Shown here piece by piece: positions 27,183 through 36,139 of a DNA stretch of 36,418 bases (its first letter is position 1; every line of letters begins with the position of its first letter). The translations under genes and the position numbers were made by a program. Origin of the DNA: an uncultured Senegalimassilia sp. (GTDB lineage: Bacteria; Actinomycetota; Coriobacteriia; Coriobacteriales; Eggerthellaceae); NCBI RefSeq assembly GCF_902464545.1, contig NZ_CABQJR010000025.1, positions 1 through 36,418 on the forward strand, in the 5' to 3' direction. The notes under the pieces are model-generated. The model was given only the letters and a program-made list of their open reading frames with translations, searched no databases and was not told where the DNA came from.

Positions 27183-28076
27183 TTGCAGCAGCAATCTGTC
27201 GGCGCCGATGCGCCTTGTGTTCATATCATCACCGATTCGGCCTCTGACCTGGTACAAGGTGAACTCGATGGTGTAAGCGCCGTCGTGCCGCTTTCCATCG
27301 CGTTCGGCGATAAGGAGTATTTGGATGGCGTGGACCTGTCACATGACCGGTTTTACGAGAAGCTGGTGGAGTCCGATGAGCTTCCGCGCACCAGCCAGGT
27401 GTCGCCGTTCACGTTCTCGCAGACGATTGAGGGCGTGCTCGGCGCGCCCGACGCCGGCGGCTCGGACGAGGCGGTGGTCATCACGTTGTCGGCGAAGCTG
27501 TCGGGCACGCACGAGAGCGCGCTCGCCGCGGCGCAGGCGTGGGGAGGTCGCGTGCACGTGGTGGACTCCACGAATGTGACCATCGGGCAGAAGGCGCTCG
27601 TGGCGTTTGCGGTGCGCTTGGCGAAGCAGGGCATGTCGGCGGCTCAGATCGTCTCCGAGCTCGACGATGCGAAGGGCCGCATCCGCTTGGTCGCGCTGCT
27701 TGATACGTTGGAGTACCTGCAAAAGGGTGGACGCATCTCCAAAACGGCGGCATTCGCCGGCGGCGTGCTGTCCATCAAGCCCGTGGTCGCCATCCAAGAC
27801 GGCGCCGTCGCCGTGCTTGGCAAGGCGCGCGGTTCGAAGAAGGGCAACAACCTGCTCATCCAGCAGGTGAAGGAGGCCGGCGGCATCGACTTCGACATGC
27901 CGTTCTTCCTGGGCTATACCGGCTTGGGCGATGATCTGGTGCGCAAGTACATCGAGGATAGCCGCGAGTTGTGGGAAGGCCACGTGGAAAGCGTCGGCTA
28001 TTCCACCGTGGGCGGCACCATCGGCACGCATGTGGGGCCGGGCGCCGTGGCGTTGGCGTTTTTCGCCAAGCAGTAG
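27183..28076 (+). CDS. DegV family fatty-acid-binding protein
   Basis: DegV proteins bind one fatty acid; FakB members present it to the kinase FakA for phospholipid synthesis. The 297-residue product has the opening IITDSASDL (residues 15-23), PRTSQVSP, the LSAKLSGTHESA loop and VDSTNVTIGQ, and the second domain with LQKGGRISKTAAFAGG. It starts at TTG 27183, with AGGAG a few bases upstream; no ATG is available before the conserved first strand. No fakA-like gene is in view, so a FakB role is only possible. A very strong terminator follows. Confidence 0.9.
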   Translation: MQQQSVGADAPCVHIITDSASDLVQGELDGVSAVVPLSIAFGDKEYLDGVDLSHDRFYEKLVESDELPRTSQVSPFTFSQTIEGVLGAPDAGGSDEAVVITLSAKLSGTHESALAAAQAWGGRVHVVDSTNVTIGQKALVAFAVRLAKQGMSAAQIVSELDDAKGRIRLVALLDTLEYLQKGGRISKTAAFAGGVLSIKPVVAIQDGAVAVLGKARGSKKGNNLLIQQVKEAGGIDFDMPFFLGYTGLGDDLVRKYIEDSRELWEGHVESVGYSTVGGTIGTHVGPGAVALAFFAKQ

Positions 28077-28097
28077 CGCACCGCCGTCAGGCATTTT

Positions 28098-28141
28098 GCC
28101 CCGGCATCGTAACCGAGCGGTTACGATGCCGGGGCTTTTTT
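28098..28141 (+). terminator. Terminator after the DegV gene
   Basis: A perfect 17-bp stem (28098-28114 with 28119-28135), a GAGC loop and TTTTTT. Confidence 0.95.
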
Positions 28142-28216
28142 ATCCGCGGCCGGGAGCGGAATGCGATCGGCGATAGCCGAAACCTTTTTTGCGGCCGTTT
28201 TGGTAGCATATACTTC

Positions 28217-28228
28217 CATACGCGTATG
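28217..28228. promoter_or_regulatory. Perfect 12-bp palindrome upstream of the LysR gene
   Basis: CATACGCGTATG is fully self-complementary and lies about 58 bases before the regulator start, in the expected promoter region. LysR regulators often bind dyad sites at their own promoters, so this is a candidate autoregulatory site. Confidence 0.4.
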
Positions 28229-28285
28229 ACCTGCAGTTTTAGTGGTATTACCCGCGATATTCCGTATGTTGTCGAGGGGGTTGCA

Positions 28286-29185
28286 ATGAGTCCGAGCATC
28301 GAGCAGCTTGATCGTTTCGTAAGATCGGCGCGTGCGGGTTCCTACAGCGCCGCTGCGCAGGAGCTGTACGTTTCCCCGCAAACCGTTTCGAAATCCGTCC
28401 ATGACATGGAGCACAAGCTCAACATCGTGCTGTTCGAGCCGACAGGGCGCCGTCTGCGCCCCACCGCCCGCGGCGCGCAGGTGCTCCATCGCGCCTCCGA
28501 GGTCCTCGAGGGAGTAGACGATATCCGGCGCATCTGCGGCGACGGCGGCCTGTCGGGCGCGGCGGGGACTTCTCGGTTGCGTGTTGCGGTGGCCAGCTCC
28601 CCTTTGCGTGGCAGTGTGATGGCCGAGCGCGATTTCCGCGGTTTCCGGCGCCGCTGCCCGCATATCGCGCTCGACGTGTCCTTCCTTTCCAGCGGTTCGT
28701 GCTTGTCGGAGCTGGAATCCGGTGCGGTGGACGCGGCGGTGGTGGCGGGACGCCCGGGGGCCGAGGGGCTTGTGTCGGAGCGCGTGGGTGCGGTCGAGCT
28801 GCGCCTGTTGGTGTCGCGCGGGCATGCGCTTGCCTCACGCAAGTCACTTGCCCTTGCCGACTTGGAAGGCACCCTGCTTGCCGAGCCGTATGATTCCAGC
28901 TTTCTTAAGGCGACAGCGCTTGAGCTTCTTTCCCGGCACGGGGTGCGTCCGCGCATGGCGTCGCTGGAGATGTCGGCGGCGCGGCATCATGGTTTTCTCC
29001 ACGAAGATGGAGGGGTGGTGCTCGTGGTGTGCGATGGCCGCTATCCCGAGCAGTTCCCGGATGTGGAGGCGGTGCCGTTCGTGGAAGGGGAGGGCATGGA
29101 GCTGCCCGCGCACCTTGCATGGCGACAGGAAGCGGACGCTGCGCGGATGGGCGCTTTGGCGGAATGCTTGCGCGATTCGAGGTAA
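28286..29185 (+). CDS. LysR family transcriptional regulator
   Basis: A 299-residue one-component regulator. The winged helix-turn-helix covers about residues 1-62 (LDRFVRSARAGSYSAAAQEL, then VSPQTVSKSVHDMEHKL), and a periplasmic-binding-protein-like effector domain covers about 95-295. ATG 28286 follows GAGGGGG. LysR regulators usually control a divergent neighbour, but here the upstream gene is on the same strand behind a strong terminator and the downstream gene starts the ccm cluster. The target could be the ccm genes, its own gene or something elsewhere; the sequence does not decide. Confidence 0.9.
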   Translation: MSPSIEQLDRFVRSARAGSYSAAAQELYVSPQTVSKSVHDMEHKLNIVLFEPTGRRLRPTARGAQVLHRASEVLEGVDDIRRICGDGGLSGAAGTSRLRVAVASSPLRGSVMAERDFRGFRRRCPHIALDVSFLSSGSCLSELESGAVDAAVVAGRPGAEGLVSERVGAVELRLLVSRGHALASRKSLALADLEGTLLAEPYDSSFLKATALELLSRHGVRPRMASLEMSAARHHGFLHEDGGVVLVVCDGRYPEQFPDVEAVPFVEGEGMELPAHLAWRQEADAARMGALAECLRDSR

Positions 29186-29188
29186 CGG

Positions 29189-29231
29189 CCCGGGGCGGGC
29201 GCGCCGATCAGGTGCGCTCGCCCCGGGTTTT
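29189..29231 (+). terminator. Terminator after the LysR gene
   Basis: A 14-bp GC-rich stem (29189-29202 with 29214-29227, one G-U pair), an 11-nt loop and TTTT, starting 3 bases after the stop codon. Confidence 0.88.
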
Positions 29232-29475
29232 CGCGTCTTGGAGGCGTATGGCCGCGGGGCGGACGGGCGCCGGCAAGGCGGTTACCTTGGTTGCGGCGTC
29301 CCCCTTCCTCATTGGCTATTGTGTCGGCAAACGGTCGAAATGGCCTCTTCCCCGGGTAAATAGGGCGGTTTAACGAGCAAATTACACTATCTGGGTGATG
29401 GAATACCCCCGTTGTTTTCGATATGGTTACCGTTAGAAAGCAAGGGATAAACGCTTAAGGAAAAAGGGAGGGCCT
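29232..29475 (+). promoter_or_regulatory. Upstream region of the ccm operon
   Basis: About 240 bases that become AT-rich toward ccmE. A TACACT box at 29383-29388 is a possible -10, without a good -35. No FNR-type dyad (TTGAT-N4-ATCAA) is seen. No coding sequence is supported here. Confidence 0.4.
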
Positions 29476-30141
29476 GTGAATACGAAGACGAAGCGTCGCA
29501 TGATGGCGGTAACCGGCATCATCGTCATCGTGCTGGTCGTGATCTTGGCCGTTGTCGGCGGCTCCGGTGCTGCGAAGTCCGCCACCGTTGCCGACGCCGT
29601 TGCGGGTAAATATGCAGACCAGAAGATCCAAGTGACGGGCAACGTGGTGGAGAACTCCTACGCCACCAGCGACAACGTGCTCACGTTCGCCATCTACGAC
29701 AAGGACGGAAACCCCGGCGATCAGCTTGAGGTGCGCTACGAAGGGGGCGTGTCGGCCACGTTCGGCAACGACGTGACCGCCATCTGCACGGGCAAGATCG
29801 CCGATGACGGCGTGCTGCATGCCACCGAACTGGTGACGAAGTGCCCCTCGAAGTACGAGAACGCCTTGAGCGCGTTGAGCGTCTCACGTCTGCTCGAGTA
29901 CGGCGACCAGGTCGTCGACAAGCCGGTGAAGGTGTCCGGCACCGTGCAAGCGGGCTCCCTGAAGGCCGCCGGCGCGGGCGATCGCTTCGTGCTGGCAGAT
30001 CCCGATTCCGGCAAGACGCTGCCCGTCGCGTTCGACGGCGCGCTGTCCGACGAGGTCGCGGAAGGCAGCTCGCTCGTGGTCACCGGCAGCCTGTCCGCCG
30101 AGGGCAAGTTCACGGCCACCGATGTGGCGCTCGAAGGCTAG
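29476..30141 (+). CDS. ccmE: CcmE-type haem chaperone, CxxxY variant, with a second OB-like domain
   Basis: Carries haem, bound covalently, from CcmC to CcmF outside the membrane. The 221-residue product has an N-terminal anchor (about 10-29) and an OB-fold domain (about 35-127) with the CcmE pattern IQVTGNV ... LEVRYEGGVSATF ... VLHATELVTKCPSKY. The classical HxxxY haem site is replaced by Cys123-x3-Tyr127, as in the CxxxY CcmE proteins of Desulfovibrio and archaea. Residues about 147-221 look like another OB fold (VKVSGTV ... LPVAFDG ... SLVVTGSL ... FTATDVALEG) without a Cys or His haem site. Ordinary CcmE proteins are about 130-160 residues, so the extra domain is unusual. GTG start with GGGAGGG just upstream. 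First gene of the ccm operon. Confidence 0.85.
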   Translation: MNTKTKRRMMAVTGIIVIVLVVILAVVGGSGAAKSATVADAVAGKYADQKIQVTGNVVENSYATSDNVLTFAIYDKDGNPGDQLEVRYEGGVSATFGNDVTAICTGKIADDGVLHATELVTKCPSKYENALSALSVSRLLEYGDQVVDKPVKVSGTVQAGSLKAAGAGDRFVLADPDSGKTLPVAFDGALSDEVAEGSSLVVTGSLSAEGKFTATDVALEG

Positions 30142-30156
30142 GGAGAGGTTTCACGT

Positions 30157-32361
30157 ATGTCGACTATCGGCCTTATGGGCCTGCTGGTGGCGTTCGCCGG
30201 CGTGGCCGTATCGGTGCTGTGCCTGCTTGCGGGCGCGATCTTGGGGCGCAAAGGGGAAAGCTCGCTTGGCGAGACCCTGACATGGGGCGGGCATATCGCC
30301 TCCATCCTGACCACGGTGGCGCTCACCGTATGCTGCGGCATCCTGGTGTACTGCTTCTTCGCGGGCGATTATTCCATCGAGTACGTGCTCAAGCAGCACA
30401 GCAACGCCGAAGGCACGCTCGGCTGGCTGTTCAAGCTGTCCGGCCTGTGGGCCGGTCGTGAGGGCTCGCTGCTGTTCTGGGCATGGCTTATCAGCGTGTT
30501 CAACTCCGTGGTGGCCATTCGCGATCTCAAAAGCCCGCGCAAGCTGGATTCCATGGCGCTTATGGTGTCGCAGCTGGTGCTGGCGGCGTTTGTGGGCGTG
30601 CTGCTGTTCAGCGAGAGCAACATGCCGTTCACGGTCACGCCTCAGAAGTACTACAACGCCGACGGCTCGCTGACCAACGCGGCAAGCATGCTGGGCATGA
30701 ACTCGCTTCTGGAGCATTGGGCCATGGCCATCCATCCGCCCACCTTGTTCGTGGGCTATGCGGGCCTGACCATCCCGTTCGCCTACGCCATCGCCGCGCT
30801 CATCGTGAACGATCCGTCCAGGGAATGGGTGGTGCGCAGCCAGCGTTACGCCCTGTTCTCCTGGCTGTTCCTGGGAATCGGCATCGGCCTTGGCGCCGTG
30901 TGGGCCTACGTGGTGCTCGGCTGGGGCGGCTATTGGGGCTGGGACGCCGTGGAAAACGCCAGCCTGCTGTCGTGGCTGGTGGGCGTGGCGCTCATCCATA
31001 GCTTCACCGTGTACCGCCAGCGCGGCGCGTTCAAGCGCTGGAGCGTCATGTGCGCTTGCATCACGTTCGCGTTCGTCATCGTGGGCACGTTCATCTCCCG
31101 TTCGGGCCTGGTGCAGTCCGTGCACGCCTTCGAGGGCGATCCGGTGTCGCTTGTGCTGTTCGGCGCGTTGATCGTCGTGGCGCTGTTGGCCGGCGTTGTG
31201 GGCCTGGTCGTTCGCTGGAAGAGCTTCGGCCCTGCCGCCGACGGCTCCGACGAGGTGGAGAACCTGCTGTCCAAGGAAGGCGCCTATTATTTCAACAACG
31301 TCATCATGGTGGTGTTCGCCACGTTGCTGGCGTACCTGACCGTGTCCTCGGCGCTGCCTGAGTTCCTGCCGTTCGGCGGTCAGACCGTGTCCTCGGGCAC
31401 GTTCAACGCCATCGCCCGTCCGCTGGGCGTGGCGTACCTGGCCATCCTTGCGGTGTGCCCGCTGCTGGCCTGGGGCAAGACGCTGCGCTCGAAGTTCCTG
31501 AAGCAGGCGCGCATCCCCGCCGTCTGCGCGCTGGTCCTGTTCGCGGTGCTTGCGGTGTACTGGGCCACGTATCTGGTGCCGAGCTACAATGCCATCATCG
31601 CGGCGGGCGGCACCGCCGCCGAGGAGCTGGCAAGCGATGGCCCTGCTTGGTACTACAACGGCCTGGCGCTCGTGGGCTTCTTCGTGGCGAGCATGCTGCT
31701 GTTCAACTCGCTGTTCATGTTGGGCCGCATCGTGCGCTCGTACAAGGAGTCGCATAGCTGCGGCGCCGTGGCGGCCTTCGGCGGCTGCCTGCGCAATCGC
31801 CCTGCAAGCTTCGGCGGCTTCCTGTCGCACGCGGCCATGGCCGTCATCCTGGTCGGCTTGATCGGCTCGTCGATGTATGTGACGGAGAAGGTCGCCTACA
31901 TCGGATATGACGAGGCCACCGACACCGCTTCCGAGACCTTCCAGATCAAGGACTACACGCTTGAGTACGTATCGAATTCCGTGACCGAGGTGAACAGCGG
32001 CGATGTCATCATGTATACCGTGAACTACGACGCCTACAAGGACGGCGCCTTCATCGGCCAGGTCAGCCCCAGCGTGCAGCTGGCGCAGAAGACCCAGCAG
32101 CAGAAGCTGGTCGCCAGCGTCATTTCGCTGCCCACCGAGGATCTGTTCGTGGTGTACCGCGGCGTGAACAACGACGGCGCGTTCTCCATGGATGTACGGG
32201 TCAATCCGCTCATCTCGCTGGTGTGGGCGGGCTTCGGGCTGCTTATGGTCGGCGTGTGCGTGGCCACGGCGGGTCGCAGGCGCGCCAGCCGCAAGCTCAC
32301 CGACGCGCAGCGCGCAGCCGCCGATGAAGCATCGGGCGAATCGGCGGCGGGTGCGGCATAG
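30157..32361 (+). CDS. ccmF: Cytochrome c haem lyase subunit CcmF
   Basis: Membrane haem lyase that transfers haem from CcmE to CxxCH apocytochromes. The 734-residue product has about 15 membrane helices. It has the WWD haem-handling motif (about 255-272, LGWGGYWGWDAVENAS) and all four family histidines: periplasmic His193 (AIHPPTLF) and His323 (SVHAFEGDP), and transmembrane His281 (ALIHSF) and His558 (FLSHAAMAV). The segment WAGREGSLLFW has Arg where E. coli has His in HEGS. A soluble domain (about 575-690) precedes the last helix, and the tail is basic then Ala-rich. GGGAGAGG lies upstream; it starts 15 bases after ccmE. Confidence 0.95.
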   Translation: MSTIGLMGLLVAFAGVAVSVLCLLAGAILGRKGESSLGETLTWGGHIASILTTVALTVCCGILVYCFFAGDYSIEYVLKQHSNAEGTLGWLFKLSGLWAGREGSLLFWAWLISVFNSVVAIRDLKSPRKLDSMALMVSQLVLAAFVGVLLFSESNMPFTVTPQKYYNADGSLTNAASMLGMNSLLEHWAMAIHPPTLFVGYAGLTIPFAYAIAALIVNDPSREWVVRSQRYALFSWLFLGIGIGLGAVWAYVVLGWGGYWGWDAVENASLLSWLVGVALIHSFTVYRQRGAFKRWSVMCACITFAFVIVGTFISRSGLVQSVHAFEGDPVSLVLFGALIVVALLAGVVGLVVRWKSFGPAADGSDEVENLLSKEGAYYFNNVIMVVFATLLAYLTVSSALPEFLPFGGQTVSSGTFNAIARPLGVAYLAILAVCPLLAWGKTLRSKFLKQARIPAVCALVLFAVLAVYWATYLVPSYNAIIAAGGTAAEELASDGPAWYYNGLALVGFFVASMLLFNSLFMLGRIVRSYKESHSCGAVAAFGGCLRNRPASFGGFLSHAAMAVILVGLIGSSMYVTEKVAYIGYDEATDTASETFQIKDYTLEYVSNSVTEVNSGDVIMYTVNYDAYKDGAFIGQVSPSVQLAQKTQQQKLVASVISLPTEDLFVVYRGVNNDGAFSMDVRVNPLISLVWAGFGLLMVGVCVATAGRRRASRKLTDAQRAAADEASGESAAGAA

Positions 32362-32462
32362 GCGCCCGAAGCCAGCGCAGCCGCTCGCGCGGCGATCGTC
32401 ATTTGCGTTAGACTGACGTGCGAATGCTCGCACGCATCCAAGATGCAGGGGAAGGAGGGCCG

Positions 32463-33182
<720 letters not shown>

Positions 33183-33941
33183 ATGGTGCGCAAGCAAAGC
33201 GCGAGCGCCGATCGGGCGCGCGCCGGTCGGGTGGCCCTGAGCATGCCCAGCACGTTCGCCCAGTATAAAACCCTGCTGGCGAAAGACCTGCAGCAGGAGT
33301 TCCGCACCAAGGAGATGCTCACGTCCATGGGCATCTACGCGCTGCTCGTGCTTATCGTGTACGGCGCGGCGCTCGGGCAGACGGCGCAGGCGACCGATGT
33401 GCTGCAGCTTTCCGGCGGGCTTCTGTGGGCGCTCATCGTGTTCACGTCGCTGTTGGGTTTGAACCGCTCGTTCAACCACGAGAAGGAGCAGGGTTGCATG
33501 GAGGGTATTCTGCTCGTGCCCATGGATCGTAGCGTGATCTTTCTGGCGAAGGCAACCTCGAACCTGCTGTTCTTGCTGGTGGTCGAGGTGATCGCCGTGC
33601 CGTTGTTCTGGTTCTTCTTCCTGACCACCGCCCAGCCCGGTCCCGATTTCATGCTCATGGCGGTGCCGCTTGCGGTGGGCACCATAGGCGTGGCGGGCAT
33701 CGGCACGCTGCTGTCCACCATCACCGTGAACACGCGCGGCAAGGACGTCATGCTCGCCGTGCTGTTCGTGCCGCTGATCTTCCCGCTGCTTTACGCATGC
33801 GCGTCGGCAACCACCGCCGTGGTGGTGGGCGCCGAGGGGTATCTCGACGTGTTCACGCAGTCGATGGCGCTTGCCGGCGGCTACGACGTCATCATGCTGC
33901 TGGTCAGCTGGGTTCTGTACGATTTCGTTATCTCCGCATAG
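33183..33941 (+). CDS. ccmB: Haem exporter permease CcmB
   Basis: Membrane partner of CcmA. The 252-residue product has six predicted helices. Family features include KDLQQEFRTKEMLTSMGIYA near the start, FNHEKEQGCMEGILLVPMDR in the first cytosolic loop and GTIGVAGIGTLLSTITVNTRGKD-like sequence further on. It is about 30 residues longer than typical CcmB because of a basic N-terminal extension; an internal ATG at residue 21 (MPSTFAQYK) would give the usual length, but the ATG at 33183 directly abuts the ccmA stop and fits coupling. Confidence 0.92.
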   Translation: MVRKQSASADRARAGRVALSMPSTFAQYKTLLAKDLQQEFRTKEMLTSMGIYALLVLIVYGAALGQTAQATDVLQLSGGLLWALIVFTSLLGLNRSFNHEKEQGCMEGILLVPMDRSVIFLAKATSNLLFLLVVEVIAVPLFWFFFLTTAQPGPDFMLMAVPLAVGTIGVAGIGTLLSTITVNTRGKDVMLAVLFVPLIFPLLYACASATTAVVVGAEGYLDVFTQSMALAGGYDVIMLLVSWVLYDFVISA

Positions 33942-33977
33942 CTTTCAACCTGCGATCTTCATAAGGAAAGGAAACCA

Positions 33978-34754
33978 ATGACGAACAAACCGGTGAAGCT
34001 GCCCGAGGCGGGGCAGTGGCCCGACAAGGTGGCGCCGTGGGCGCTGCTGGCGGGCATCGTGCTCTCCACGCTGGGCTTTCTCATGGCGTTTCTGTACGCC
34101 GGGCCCGTCAACGGCGCCGCCGTCGACGGCGTGGAGCTGATCGGCGGGCAGATGGTGGCCAACAAGCTGCTGCTGTCCCAGAAGATCTTCTACTTCCATA
34201 TGCCGGTGGCCCTGGTGTCGTTCTGCGCGCTGGCGTTCGCATGCTATTACTCCGTGCGCTTCCTGGCCACCAAAAACCAACGCTTCGACACGTGCGCGAA
34301 GGTGTGCATGGAGATCTCGCTCGTGTTCGTCATCTGCACCATGATCACGGGCGATCTGTGGGAGCGTTTCGAATGGGGCGTGTGGTGGACGTGGGAGCCG
34401 CGCCTGACCACCTACCTCATCCTTATGCTCATCGTTATCGCGTACTTCGTGCTGCGCAACGCCATCGACGAGCCTGAGCGCCGCGGCGTGTACGCCGCTG
34501 TCATCGCTGTCATCGCCATGGTGGACGTGCCCATCTGCTTCATGATCACGCGCCTCATCCCCTCGGGCGTGCACCCCGTGGTGCTGCGCGAGGGCGGCAT
34601 GTCCGGCGATATGGGCATGACCGTGGCCGTGTGCTTGGCGGGCCTTATGCTCGTCGGATTTGCGCTGTACCGTTTCCGCTTCCGCCAGGTTCGCCTGCAG
34701 GAACGCCTGCAAGCCCTCAAAGACGAGGTGGAGGTTTTGGAGGAGCAGCGCTAG
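33978..34754 (+). CDS. ccmC: Haem handling protein CcmC
   Basis: Loads haem onto CcmE. The 258-residue product has six helices, the WWD motif variant WGVWWTWEPRLTT (133-145, with Glu-Pro where E. coli has Asp-Ala) and two axial-ligand histidines, His74 in YFHMPVA and His199 in SGVHPVVL. The C-terminal tail is a short coiled coil. GGAAAGGAAA precedes the ATG. It lies between ccmB and ccmD, as in other Ccm operons. The related CcsA/NrfE families also have WWD motifs, but size and context favour CcmC. Confidence 0.93.
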   Translation: MTNKPVKLPEAGQWPDKVAPWALLAGIVLSTLGFLMAFLYAGPVNGAAVDGVELIGGQMVANKLLLSQKIFYFHMPVALVSFCALAFACYYSVRFLATKNQRFDTCAKVCMEISLVFVICTMITGDLWERFEWGVWWTWEPRLTTYLILMLIVIAYFVLRNAIDEPERRGVYAAVIAVIAMVDVPICFMITRLIPSGVHPVVLREGGMSGDMGMTVAVCLAGLMLVGFALYRFRFRQVRLQERLQALKDEVEVLEEQR

Positions 34755-34829
34755 GCGAAAGCCGGGCGAGCCCCGTTACCCGTTAGCAAACGTTCGCGCC
34801 TCAAGGGCGCTTGATCGAAGGAGCATCCC

Positions 34830-35015
34830 ATGAATCCCGTTCTTGCCGACATCTACAGCACCGTCATCCCGTCCATGCCGTTCATCATCGCGGCCTACGC
34901 GCTTATGTGGGCCGTGCTGCTCATCTATGTGTTCGTTTCCATCAGCGGCTTGAAGAAGACCGAGAAGCAGATCGCCGTGCTTGAAGAGGCTGTGGCGGAA
35001 CTGAAGGCCGAATAG
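34830..35015 (+). CDS. ccmD: CcmD-like small membrane protein
   Basis: A 61-residue protein with one membrane helix (about 17-38), a basic LKK junction and a charged C-terminal helix (KTEKQIAVLEEAVAELKAE). CcmD helps release holo-CcmE from the CcmABC complex. Size, topology and the position right after ccmC support the call; sequence identity to classical CcmD is low, and it resembles the alternative CcmD family. AAGGAGC lies 7-8 bases before the ATG. It ends the ccm operon; no ccmG, ccmH or ccmI follows. Confidence 0.82.
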   Translation: MNPVLADIYSTVIPSMPFIIAAYALMWAVLLIYVFVSISGLKKTEKQIAVLEEAVAELKAE

Positions 35016-35021
35016 CCTGCG

Positions 35022-35030
35022 TGCTACAAT
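35022..35030 (+). promoter_or_regulatory. Putative extended -10 promoter of galU
   Basis: TGCTACAAT (TGn plus TACAAT) starts 7 bases after the ccmD stop and 84 bases before galU. No clear -35. It would make galU independent of the ccm operon. Confidence 0.45.
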
Positions 35031-35046
35031 TGCCGAAGCGAATCGA

Positions 35047-35073
35047 CGAAGCGCCGCGTCTCGCGGCGCTTCG
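35047..35073. terminator. Strong hairpin between ccmD and galU
   Basis: A perfect 12-bp GC-rich stem (35047-35058 with 35062-35073) and a TCT loop. On + the tail is CGTCTATTCC, weak for a terminator. It lies after the putative galU promoter, so it may end ccm transcripts, attenuate galU or stabilise the galU leader. Confidence 0.55.
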
Positions 35074-35105
35074 CGTCTATTCCCCCGAAGAAAGGTAAAC
35101 CTTAT

Positions 35106-35927
35106 ATGAAGGCTATCATCCCCGCCGCCGGCCTCGGCTCGCGCTTCCTGCCGGCCACGAAGGCCCAGCCCAAGGAAATGCTTCTCGTCGTGGATCGTCC
35201 CGTCATCCAGTACATCGTGGAAGAGGGCCTGGCATCGGCCGCCGACGAGGTGGTCATCGTGAACAGCCGCGAGAAGAAGTCCATCGAGGAGCACTTCTCG
35301 CCGAACCCCGAGCTGGTGTCCATGCTGCGTGAGCGCGGCAAGGACAAGTACGCCGATGCCGTGGAGCATGCCGGTAACCTCAACGTCAGCTACGTGTACC
35401 AGGACGAGCCGCTGGGCCTGGGCCACGCCGTGCACTGCGCCGCCGAGAAGACGGGCGACGAGCCGTTCTACGTGCTGCTGGGCGATGTCCTGGTCCCCGA
35501 CAACAACATGCTGCCCGCCATGCAGAAGGTCTCCGACGAGCACAACGGCGCCTCGGTCATCGCCGTCATGCCCGTGCCCGATGACCAGGTCAACCGCTTC
35601 GGCGTCATCGCCGGCTCTGCCATCTCCGACGACGTGTGGAAGATCGACAGCCTGGTGGAGAAGCCCGCGCTCGAGGATGCGCCCTCCAATCTGGCCGTGT
35701 TCGGCCGCTACCTGCTGTCCGCGCGCGTGATGGAGCTTCTGGCCGAGGCCAAGCCCACCGTCGGCGGCGAGATCCAACTGACCGACGCGCTGGACGCGGT
35801 GCTCAAGGAGGAGGAGATGTACGCGCTCGTCATCGATCCGCAGGACGGTTTCGACACCGGCACCGTGGAGAGCTGGCTGGAGACGAACAACATCCTGTTC
35901 GAGCGCAAATACGGCAAGAAGGCCTAA
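35106..35927 (+). CDS. galU: UTP-glucose-1-phosphate uridylyltransferase
   Basis: Makes UDP-glucose from UTP and glucose 1-phosphate for cell-surface glycans; cytosolic. The 273-residue product has the nucleotidyltransferase opening AAGLGSRFLPATKAQPKE (7-24), VDRPVIQYIVEE, YQDEPLGLGHAV, LLGDVLV with the metal-site Asp, VEKP with the catalytic-region Lys, and GGEIQLTDA. These are GalU rather than RmlA or GlmU signatures. GAAGAAAGG about 10 bases upstream serves the ATG. It is followed at once by a terminator. Confidence 0.96.
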   Translation: MKAIIPAAGLGSRFLPATKAQPKEMLLVVDRPVIQYIVEEGLASAADEVVIVNSREKKSIEEHFSPNPELVSMLRERGKDKYADAVEHAGNLNVSYVYQDEPLGLGHAVHCAAEKTGDEPFYVLLGDVLVPDNNMLPAMQKVSDEHNGASVIAVMPVPDDQVNRFGVIAGSAISDDVWKIDSLVEKPALEDAPSNLAVFGRYLLSARVMELLAEAKPTVGGEIQLTDALDAVLKEEEMYALVIDPQDGFDTGTVESWLETNNILFERKYGKKA

Positions 35928-35956
35928 GGTCTTCGGCGAAAACCTGCGACGGCTGG

Positions 35957-35986
35957 GCCGCTCGGTAATGCACCGGGCGGCTTTTT
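35957..35986 (+). terminator. Terminator after galU
   Basis: A 10-bp stem (35957-35966 with 35972-35981, one G-U pair), a 5-nt loop and TTTTT. Confidence 0.88.
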
Positions 35987-36139
35987 CGTTGTCAGGGGGG
36001 CGGTTCGGCTAATGGGAAAGGGGCGGTTGTGGAAGGCGATAGCCGCCATTCGGCTTGGGAGAGCCGGCGGTGGTCGTGGATGATCGCTCGGCGAAAGGAG
36101 CGAGCTTATCGCGTGAACACACCTCCGTCCCCTGTTCGG
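35987..36139. other. Gene-free stretch right of galU
   Basis: No supported gene. It contains small inverted repeats, including TCGCTC (36084-36089) with GAGCGA (36098-36103), and a further AAGGAG at 36095-36100 (CTCCTT on -) like those in the candidate RNA next to it. An 84-codon open frame on + spanning 36029-36283 is very basic and covers the hairpins; I do not call it. Confidence 0.45.
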
